12,170 bases of DNA, from NCBI GenBank assembly GCA_900321895.1, contig ONYB01000092.1:1-12170 (forward strand), given 5' to 3'. The number at the start of each line of letters is the position of its first letter. The first letter of the stretch is position 1. The notes under the pieces were generated by a model. It made no database searches, was not told where the DNA came from, and worked only from the letters and a program-made list of their open reading frames with translations. Positions 7,420-12,170 of the stretch are shown here, in pieces. The position numbers were made by a program, and so were the translations under genes. This DNA comes from an uncultured Brachyspira sp. (GTDB lineage Bacteria > Cyanobacteriota > Vampirovibrionia > Gastranaerophilales > Gastranaerophilaceae).

Positions 7420-7913
7420 TGAGATACCATAACATAACAAAAGACGATATGCTTAACGGTGACGGATTAAGAGTTGTGCTATGGGTCGCAGGATGCGAAC
7501 ATCATTGCAAAAATTGTCACAATCCGATTACTTGGGATATAAACGGCGGAATTCCGTTTGATGAAGCTGCCAAAAAAGAACTTTTTGAAGCTTTGGATAA
7601 GCCGTATGTTTCAGGGATTACGTTTAGCGGAGGTGATCCTATGCATCCGCTAAATCGTGACGGTGTTTTTGAACTTGCAAAAGAAATCAGAGAAAAATTC
7701 CCTACAAAGACAATTTGGTCTTATACAGGATATTTGTTTGATGAATTGAAGGATAATCCGAAATTAAAATATTTGGATGTGCTTGTGGACGGCGAGTTTG
7801 TGGAAGATTTGAAAAACGTAAATTTGCCGTGGGTTGGAAGTTCTAATCAAAGAGTAATTGATGTTGCGAAAACACTTTCTGACGGTGAGATTGTTTTGCA
7901 TAAAGTAGGTTAA
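7419..7913 (+). CDS. nrdG: Anaerobic ribonucleotide reductase-activating protein (radical SAM)
   Basis: NrdG uses S-adenosylmethionine and a [4Fe-4S] cluster to abstract a hydrogen from the NrdD glycine (G726 here), creating the radical. The 164 residues are a normal length. The cluster motif CEHHCKNC has the CX3CX2C spacing (C26, C30, C33), preceded by LNGDGLRVVLWVAG and followed by HNPITWD. The SAM-contacting SGGDPMHP segment is also present. The ATG shares its A with the nrdD TAA (TAATG), so translation is probably coupled and gives balanced subunits. A strong terminator follows within 60 bases, closing a two-gene operon. It needs reducing electrons for SAM cleavage, which a low-potential ferredoxin or flavodoxin could supply; the ferredoxin at 2392 is one candidate by inference. 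Confidence 0.96.
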   Translation: MRYHNITKDDMLNGDGLRVVLWVAGCEHHCKNCHNPITWDINGGIPFDEAAKKELFEALDKPYVSGITFSGGDPMHPLNRDGVFELAKEIREKFPTKTIWSYTGYLFDELKDNPKLKYLDVLVDGEFVEDLKNVNLPWVGSSNQRVIDVAKTLSDGEIVLHKVG

Positions 7914-7933
7914 TATTTGAAAAAATAGATTAT

Positions 7934-7970
7934 AAAAGTTCCCGTAAATTTATATTCGGGAACTTTTTTT
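7934..7970 (+). terminator. Rho-independent terminator of nrdDG
   Basis: AAAGTTCCCG (7935-7944) pairs with CGGGAACTTT (7957-7966) around a 12-base AT-rich loop. A run of seven T follows from 7964. It begins about 20 bases after the nrdG stop. Confidence 0.92.
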
Positions 7971-8001
7971 ATTCAGAAGTTGGTGGAGTGGAAGTTTTTT
8001 G

Positions 8002-8032
8002 TGATATAATGGTAGAAATTAAAATCAGAGGG
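8002..8032 (+). promoter_or_regulatory. Extended -10 promoter and ribosome binding site for adenine deaminase
   Basis: TGATATAAT (8002-8010) is an exact extended -10. No good -35 at standard spacing was found; TTGGTG sits 19 bases upstream. Initiation is expected near 8017. GAGGG (8028-8032) lies 5 bases before the ATG at 8038. The promoter follows the nrdDG terminator, so this is an independent unit. Confidence 0.6.
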
Positions 8033-8037
8033 AAATT

Positions 8038-9771
8038 ATGTCAAATATTATAAATGTTGCAAGAGGCTTGGAGAAAGCTGATTTAGTTATAAAAAATGCA
8101 AGTGTTGTAAATGTTTTATCCGAAGAAATTTATAAGGCTGATATTGCTGTTGCGAACGGATTGATTGCAGGTATCGGTAAAGATTACTGCGGAGAAAAAG
8201 AAATAGATGTAAACGGTGCATTTGTTTGTCCTTCGTTTATTGACGGTCACGTCCACATTGAGAGCACAATGATGTTGCCGGATGAATTCACAAAGGTTGT
8301 ATTACCGGCCGGAACTACGACGGTTGTAACTGATCCGCATGAAATTTCTAATGTTTTCGGGTTACACGGGATTAGCTTTATGCACGAGGCTGCAAAAGAT
8401 TTGCCGCTTTCGTTTTATACGATGTTGCCGTCTTGCGTTCCTGCAACACCGTTTGAAACCTCGGGTTTTGACTTGAATGCGTACGATTTGGCATTATTGA
8501 TTGACAAACCGTGGGTTCTCGGGCTTGCGGAGATGATGAATTTTACGGGAGTTCTAAATCAGGACAAAAACGTAATGGCAAAATTGGAACTGGCAAAGTC
8601 TAAGAATAAGCAAATTGACGGTCACGCTCCGTATTTGAAGGGCAAGGATTTGTGTGCGTATGTTTCAAGCGGGGTAAAATCAGACCACGAATGCACAAAC
8701 CCTGAAGAAGCTGTAGAAAAACTTCGTGCAGGTATGTATATTATGATTAGAGAAGGTACGGCGGCAAAGGATTTGGATGCCCTAATTCCTGTATTAAAAA
8801 CATATAACACCCGTAAATGTATATTTGTAACAGATGACAGACATCCGTCGGATTTGAAAGAGCATATTAACGGAATGGTAAGACGTGCTGTAGAGGCGGG
8901 GCTTGACCCGATTAAAGCTATTCAGATAGCAAGTTTGAATACGGCGGAATATTTTGGCTTGAGAAATCTCGGTGCGGTTGCTCCGGGGTATCGTGCGGAT
9001 TTGTTGGTGTTGCCTGATTTGAAAACTTTTAAGCCTGATGTCGTATTGAAAGACGGAAAAATCGTTGCCCGAAACGGTAAGGCTGAAATTCCGACAAGAA
9101 AGGATGATTTCTTGTCTATGATGAGAGGTTCTGTAAATGTAAAATGGATTACTCCCGAGGACTTTAAAATTGAGGCAAAATCTTCAAAGGTGAGAGCATT
9201 GGAGGTTATTCCGCACCAACTTATTACAAAATCTATTGTTTCAGAAATCTCGATAGAGGACGGAAACTCTGTTAGTAACGTTGATACGGATACCTTGAAA
9301 ATTTGTGTAATTGAACGTCATAGAGCCAGTGGAAATATCGGAAAAGGCTTTGTGAAAGGCTTTAACCTGAAATCCGGTGCGATTGCTTCGACTGTTGCAC
9401 ACGATTCTCACAATATGATTGTTATCGGAACAAACGATTTTGATATGTATACAGCTGCGGTTGCATTGATTAAGGCTCAAGGCGGCAAAGTTGTCGTAAA
9501 AGACGGCAAGATTTTGTCCGAATTTCAACTCCCGATTGCAGGTCTGATGTCTGATAAGGATTTCGATTTTGTTCTAAACAAGTGTGAAGAACTCAATGCT
9601 GCGGCTCATTCTATCGGATGTTCGATTGATGACCCGTTTATGACTATGGGATTTTTGTCCCTACCGGTAATTCCGGAATTGAAAATTACTGATAAAGGGA
9701 TTTTTGACACTCAAAAGTTTGATTTTGTTGATATTTTTGATGTAGAAGCAAGTCCGGTTGAAGTGAGGTAA
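8038..9771 (+). CDS. ade: Adenine deaminase (amidohydrolase family)
   Basis: The enzyme hydrolyses adenine to hypoxanthine and ammonia in the cytosol, feeding purine salvage. The 577 residues match the bacterial Ade/AdeC family, which is distinct from the shorter adenosine deaminase-like adenine deaminases. An N-terminal beta-domain (ADIAVANGLIAGIGKDY) leads into the metal-binding DGHVHIEST (H71, H73). TTTVVTDPHEISNVFG (H101) follows, then DGHAPYLKG (H196), SDHE (H217) and FVTDDRHPSDL. A second domain unique to this family contains VAHDSHNMIVIGTND and the ending FDVEASPVEVR. The ATG is set by GAGGG 5 bases upstream. The gene after it starts only 3 bases past its stop, with its ribosome binding site inside the end of ade, so the two are one operon and probably translationally coupled. 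Confidence 0.95.
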   Translation: MSNIINVARGLEKADLVIKNASVVNVLSEEIYKADIAVANGLIAGIGKDYCGEKEIDVNGAFVCPSFIDGHVHIESTMMLPDEFTKVVLPAGTTTVVTDPHEISNVFGLHGISFMHEAAKDLPLSFYTMLPSCVPATPFETSGFDLNAYDLALLIDKPWVLGLAEMMNFTGVLNQDKNVMAKLELAKSKNKQIDGHAPYLKGKDLCAYVSSGVKSDHECTNPEEAVEKLRAGMYIMIREGTAAKDLDALIPVLKTYNTRKCIFVTDDRHPSDLKEHINGMVRRAVEAGLDPIKAIQIASLNTAEYFGLRNLGAVAPGYRADLLVLPDLKTFKPDVVLKDGKIVARNGKAEIPTRKDDFLSMMRGSVNVKWITPEDFKIEAKSSKVRALEVIPHQLITKSIVSEISIEDGNSVSNVDTDTLKICVIERHRASGNIGKGFVKGFNLKSGAIASTVAHDSHNMIVIGTNDFDMYTAAVALIKAQGGKVVVKDGKILSEFQLPIAGLMSDKDFDFVLNKCEELNAAAHSIGCSIDDPFMTMGFLSLPVIPELKITDKGIFDTQKFDFVDIFDVEASPVEVR

Positions 9772-9774
9772 GTT

Positions 9775-10629
9775 TTGAGAAAAGCTGATTTACACTTACA
9801 TAGTGATTATTCGGACGGAAGCGATACTGTTCAAGAGTTAGTTAAAAACATTGTGACGGAAGGGTTGTCGACATTTGCACTGACGGATCACGATACGATA
9901 AGCGGTTGTGTGGAAATTCAAAAATATTTACCTCAAAATGTGAATTTTATTTCAGGTTGCGAGCTTACGAGTATTTGTGATACTGTGAAATGTCATATTC
10001 TCGGTTATTATTGCGATCCGTTTGAGGAAACTTTGACAAAATTGATTGAAAAAGGGCGAAAACTTCGCCGTGCAAAATTGGAAAAGCGAATTCAGTTTTT
10101 GAAAGATGTTTGGAATATCGAGCTTACAAAAGCCGAGTTGGACTGGTTGTACTCAAGAAACAGTGTTGTAAAAATTCACCTTGGAAATATCTTGGTAGAA
10201 CGTGGGCTTGCGAAAGACAATATTGAGGCTATGAAAAAATATCTTGATGGTTGCAAGACAGGAAAATCGAGATTTGACGGGGATGAGTCTGTTGCCGCAA
10301 TCGTTGCTTCCGGCGGAATTCCTGTCTGGGCTCATCCGCTTGGAGGTGAGGGCGAAATTCATTTGGAAAAAGAGGAATTTTTCAAGCGATTTGAAGTTAT
10401 GAAAAGTTTTGGCATAAGAGGTTTGGAGTGCTATTATTCCCGCTACAACGAAGATGAAATCGAATTCTTGGTTGATGTCGCAAAACAAAATGACCTTTTG
10501 ATTTCAGGTGGAAGTGACTACCATGGAGCTAATAAAACCGTTAAATTAGCACAGTTAAATGTCGATAATGAGCCTATTTGTGAAGAGAATTTGTCGATTA
10601 TAAAGAACTCCGGTATTCTTTTAAAATAA
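9775..10629 (+). CDS. PHP-domain phosphoesterase (TrpH / RNase AM-like)
   Basis: This 284-residue cytosolic metal-dependent phosphoesterase has the full set of PHP motifs: DLHLHSDYSDGS (H7, H9, D14), LTDHDT (D38-H39-D40), GCELT (E63), H74 in VKCHILGYY, AHPLGG (H187) and GGSDYHG (D248, H250). These ligands hold a trinuclear metal site. Length and motif order fit the YciV/TrpH group, whose members include RNase AM (5'-3' trimming of RNA ends) and 3',5'-bisphosphonucleotide phosphatases. Which activity applies is not determinable here. The TTG start is supported by GAGG (9765-9768) 6 bases upstream and by conserved sequence beginning at once (MRKADLHLH). Coupling to adenine deaminase suggests turnover of RNA ends or adenine nucleotides feeding purine salvage, which is inference. 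Its 3' end overlaps the convergent pflA by 32 bases. Confidence 0.9.
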   Translation: MRKADLHLHSDYSDGSDTVQELVKNIVTEGLSTFALTDHDTISGCVEIQKYLPQNVNFISGCELTSICDTVKCHILGYYCDPFEETLTKLIEKGRKLRRAKLEKRIQFLKDVWNIELTKAELDWLYSRNSVVKIHLGNILVERGLAKDNIEAMKKYLDGCKTGKSRFDGDESVAAIVASGGIPVWAHPLGGEGEIHLEKEEFFKRFEVMKSFGIRGLECYYSRYNEDEIEFLVDVAKQNDLLISGGSDYHGANKTVKLAQLNVDNEPICEENLSIIKNSGILLK

Positions 10630-11341
10630 TATCTCTAGCCCAAAGAGCCTCTTCTTTTGTTGTGGGAGGAGTTCCTTTGAGCGGGTAAGAAATTCCGAGA
10701 GCTTCATATTTAGGAATTGCCATATCGTGGTACGGTAGGACATCGAGGGCTTTGACATTTTTTAGGGTTGCCATAAATTCCCCGAGTTCTTTCAGGTATT
10801 TTTCATTAAGGGTGATGTCTTTTACAATTACGTGCCTTATCCACATCGGAATATTTTTGTCGGAAAGATATTTTGCAAACGCGAGTATATTATTGTTTGA
10901 CGCCCCTGTGAGTTTTTTATGTTCCTCGTCGTCAATGTGCTTGATATCCAAAAGAACCAAATTCGTATATTTTAAAAGTTCGTCGATTTTAGATGTGTCG
11001 TTCGGGTTGAACAAAATCCCCGAGGTGTCGAGTGCGGTGTGGATTTTACGTTCTTTAGCAGTTTTAAAAAGTTCGGTTACAAAATCAATTTGTAAAAGAG
11101 GTTCTCCGCCGGTTACGGTAATTCCTCCGGAGTGAACAAATTCTTTCACTCCGTCGTATTTTTTCATAATTTCGTCGACGGTCATTTGTTGATTATTTTC
11201 GGTAGACCAAGTGTCGGGGTTGTGGCAATATTTGCATCGTAATGGGCAACCTTGCATAAATACAACGAAACGTATGCCGGGCCCGTCAACAGTTCCGCAA
11301 CTTTCTATTGAGTGGATGTTTGCTTTTTGTGTGGTTTGCAT
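10598..11341 (-). CDS. pflA: Pyruvate formate-lyase activating enzyme (radical SAM)
   Basis: PflA uses S-adenosylmethionine and a [4Fe-4S] cluster to install the glycyl radical on pyruvate formate-lyase. The 247 residues are a normal length. The N-terminal HSIESCGTVDGPGIRFVVF block is diagnostic of glycyl radical activases. The cluster motif CPLRCKYC gives CX3CX2C (C32, C36, C39), followed by HNPDTW. TGGEPLLQ (from residue 77) contacts SAM, and DIKHIDDEEHKKLTG and WIRHVIV are conserved. It lacks the extra ferredoxin-like insert of the larger activases of the glycerol and benzylsuccinate type, supporting a PFL target. AAGGA lies 9 bases upstream of the ATG. It sits downstream of the two PFL genes on the same strand. 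Its normal substrate glycine here lies in the separate 79-residue protein at 11539-11778. Confidence 0.95.
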   Translation of the reverse strand: MQTTQKANIHSIESCGTVDGPGIRFVVFMQGCPLRCKYCHNPDTWSTENNQQMTVDEIMKKYDGVKEFVHSGGITVTGGEPLLQIDFVTELFKTAKERKIHTALDTSGILFNPNDTSKIDELLKYTNLVLLDIKHIDDEEHKKLTGASNNNILAFAKYLSDKNIPMWIRHVIVKDITLNEKYLKELGEFMATLKNVKALDVLPYHDMAIPKYEALGISYPLKGTPPTTKEEALWARDIILKEYRSSL

Positions 11342-11360
11342 TGGTGGGTTTCCTTAATTG

Positions 11361-11499
11361 AGGTGAATAAGTGAATAGGTGAATTCGCCCTGTCGGGCTC
11401 GTGAATAAGTTCAAATCAGGTGCTACGCACCAAAGCTGATATTGAGCGAAGCGAACGAAAAGAACTTATTACCTTATTCACCTATTAACTTATTTACTT
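11361..11499. repeat. Palindromic intergenic element with 8-bp periodic arms (MITE/REP-like)
   Basis: The left arm (11361-11384) is about three 8-bp units of the form rGTGAATA. The right arm (11476-11499) is its inverted copy, matching at 21 of 24 positions; two of the three mismatches would be G-U pairs in plus-strand RNA. Nested inside are a second perfect inverted pair AATAAGTTC/GAACTTATT (11404-11412 and 11462-11470), the hairpin GCCC-TGTC-GGGC (11387-11398), and GGTGC-TAC-GCACC (11419-11431) flanked by ATCAG/CTGAT. The motif GAGCGAAGCGAAC (11443-11455) is GC-richer than its surroundings. No open frame is present. It fits a non-coding mobile or REP-like repeat; no second copy occurs in this window. 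Confidence 0.7.
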
Positions 11500-11504
11500 A
11501 TGTT

Positions 11505-11531
11505 GGTGGGGACATTAACATTTTCCCCACC
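11505..11531 (-). promoter_or_regulatory. GC-rich stem-loop after the glycyl-radical gene
   Basis: GGTGGGGA (11505-11512) and TCCCCACC (11524-11531) form a perfect 8-bp stem with an 11-base loop, beginning within 10 bases of the stop codon at 11539. No T-run follows on the minus strand, so it may protect a 3' end or weaken read-through into pflA rather than act as a full terminator. Confidence 0.5.
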
Positions 11532-11538
11532 CACCTTT

Positions 11539-11778
11539 CTACATTGCCTTGTGGAAGGTTCTTGAGATAACGTCGTCTTGTTGCTCTTTTGTGAGCTTGA
11601 TGAAGTTTACGGCATAACCCGATACTCTTACTGTCAGTTGAGGGTATTTTTCAGGATGAGCTTGTGCATCAAGTAATGTTTCTCTGTTGAAAACATTTAC
11701 GTTAAGGTGGTGTCCGCCTTTTTCGACATATCCGTCAATTAAGTTTATTAAATTTTCTTCCTGCATTGTTGTAGGCAT
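11539..11778 (-). CDS. Stand-alone glycyl radical domain of pyruvate formate-lyase (GrcA-like subunit)
   Basis: This 79-residue protein corresponds to the last part of a normal pyruvate formate-lyase. ENLINLIDGYVEKGGHHLNVNVFNRETLLDAQAHPEKYPQL is followed by RVSGYAVNF with the radical glycine at G54, and it ends ISRTFHKAM. It has its own ATG with AAAGGGA 7 bases upstream and a short non-conserved MPTTMQ lead. It is therefore expressed as an independent protein rather than as the tail of the body gene, which stops 68 bases upstream in another frame. GrcA/YfiD of Escherichia coli is the known analogue: it binds oxygen-cleaved PFL and replaces the lost C-terminus. Here the body itself lacks the domain, so this protein should be obligatory. 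PflA, encoded just downstream, would put the radical on G54. Confidence 0.93.
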   Translation of the reverse strand: MPTTMQEENLINLIDGYVEKGGHHLNVNVFNRETLLDAQAHPEKYPQLTVRVSGYAVNFIKLTKEQQDDVISRTFHKAM

Positions 11779-11808
11779 GATAATTTCCCTTTCTTAGTTT
11801 TTGTTGGT

Positions 11809-11837
11809 GGTCGAGCACATAATAGGTGTGCCCGACC
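11809..11837 (-). promoter_or_regulatory. 11-bp hairpin between the two PFL genes
   Basis: On the minus-strand RNA, GGUCGGGCACA (11837-11827) pairs with UGUGCUCGACC (11819-11809) through ten Watson-Crick pairs and one G-U, with a 7-base loop. There is no following U-tract. It starts 9 bases after the body's stop and lies 30 bases before the start of the glycyl-radical gene. It could set the relative stability or dosage of the two messages. Confidence 0.6.
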
Positions 11838-11846
11838 GATACATTT

Positions 11847-12170
11847 TTAGTTACAATTTCCTTCTGCACATCCGCAATCAAGGCTTACACTCAAATCTCC
11901 CATAAAAATTTCGTCTTTGCCGAGAGCATTCGGAATGATTGAGAATGTGTTGGAAATCCCGTCTTGTGCGTCATTAAATGGAAGTTTTGCTACAGAAGCA
12001 AGTGATGCTGCGGCACCGTTTTCATCACGTCCGTGCATAGGGTTAGCTCCCGGAGCAAGCGGAACACCGGCTTTTCTTCCGTCAGGAGTGTTTCCGGTTT
12101 TCTTTCCGTAAACAACGTTTGACGTGATTGTTAAAATCGACATTGTTGGAATAGAGTTTCTGTAGGTGTA
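11847..12170 (-). CDS. pflB: Pyruvate formate-lyase catalytic body, C-terminal end (5' part beyond window; no glycyl radical domain)
   Basis: The frame is open from the right edge, so only the last 107 residues are visible. They begin YTYRNSIPTMSILTITSN and continue through VVYGKKTGNTPDGRKAG, PLAPGANPMHGRD, ASVAKLPFNDAQDGISNTFS and IIPNALGKDE, the strongly conserved segment of PFL ahead of the radical domain. In ordinary PFL about 80 more residues follow, including the RVSGYAV radical loop. Here the protein instead ends after a 20-residue tail, IFMGDLSVSLDCGCAEGNCN, containing three cysteines. PFL converts pyruvate and CoA to acetyl-CoA and formate in the cytosol; its two active-site Cys would lie outside the window. 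The missing domain is encoded by the next gene (11539-11778). The subfamily match to true PFL rather than another glycyl radical enzyme is strong in the visible part. Confidence 0.92.
   Translation of the reverse strand, partial: YTYRNSIPTMSILTITSNVVYGKKTGNTPDGRKAGVPLAPGANPMHGRDENGAAASLASVAKLPFNDAQDGISNTFSIIPNALGKDEIFMGDLSVSLDCGCAEGNCN

Noticed and set aside
10752..11135. Plus-strand open frame opposite pflA
   Set aside because: It is the antisense shadow of a strongly conserved radical SAM gene and lacks start signals.
11361..11499. CRISPR-like array from repeated GTGAATA units
   Set aside because: Units are only 8 bp, directly adjacent without spacers, and occur as inverted arms; no cas genes are nearby.
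11779..11846. A simple frameshift or sequencing error splitting pflB
   Set aside because: The gap is 68 bases with a stop, a hairpin, a ribosome binding site and a new ATG, and both proteins have non-family residues at the junction. A one- or two-base error cannot produce this.

Overview
The window is AT-rich DNA from an anaerobic, fermentative bacterium. Support comes from two oxygen-sensitive glycyl radical systems (anaerobic ribonucleotide reductase NrdD/NrdG and pyruvate formate-lyase with its activase), a clostridial-type single-cluster ferredoxin, AGGAG-type ribosome binding sites, and tightly packed short operons. A low-GC gut-type anaerobe (Bacillota or a Melainabacteria-like lineage) fits, but nothing here fixes the phylum. 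No tRNA, rRNA, CRISPR array, transposase or phage gene was seen.

Layout. 1-1751 (minus) is the N-terminal three quarters of mutS2, running off the left edge. It is divergent from a small membrane-anchored coiled-coil protein of unknown function (1856-2308, plus), which ends at a bidirectional terminator. Next come three minus-strand genes: an EamA-type permease (4768-3884), phosphopentomutase deoB (3814-2639) and a 58-residue ferredoxin (2568-2392). From 4769 to 5157 there is no gene. This stretch holds a promoter and a roughly 270-nt leader rich in stem-loops, ending in a hairpin over the Shine-Dalgarno-like sequence ahead of nrdD. nrdD and nrdG overlap by one base and end at a strong terminator. 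A second plus-strand unit carries adenine deaminase and a PHP-domain phosphoesterase. The right end (minus) carries pflA, a glycyl-radical-domain gene and the C-terminal end of the pyruvate formate-lyase body.

The most unusual point is the pyruvate formate-lyase. The catalytic body stops soon after the conserved NALGKDE segment and ends in a short Cys-rich tail. The glycyl radical domain (RVSGYAV) is a separate 79-residue gene with its own ribosome binding site, in a different frame and after an 11-bp hairpin. The enzyme therefore appears to be made as two polypeptides, resembling the PFL plus GrcA/YfiD repair arrangement but apparently as the normal state. A palindromic, 8-bp-periodic repeat element lies between this small gene and pflA.

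Functional theme. deoB, adenine deaminase, the PHP phosphoesterase and NrdDG all concern nucleotide salvage or deoxynucleotide supply. PFL makes formate and acetyl-CoA, and formate is the reductant of one class of NrdD, so the two glycyl radical systems could be metabolically linked. That link is inference.
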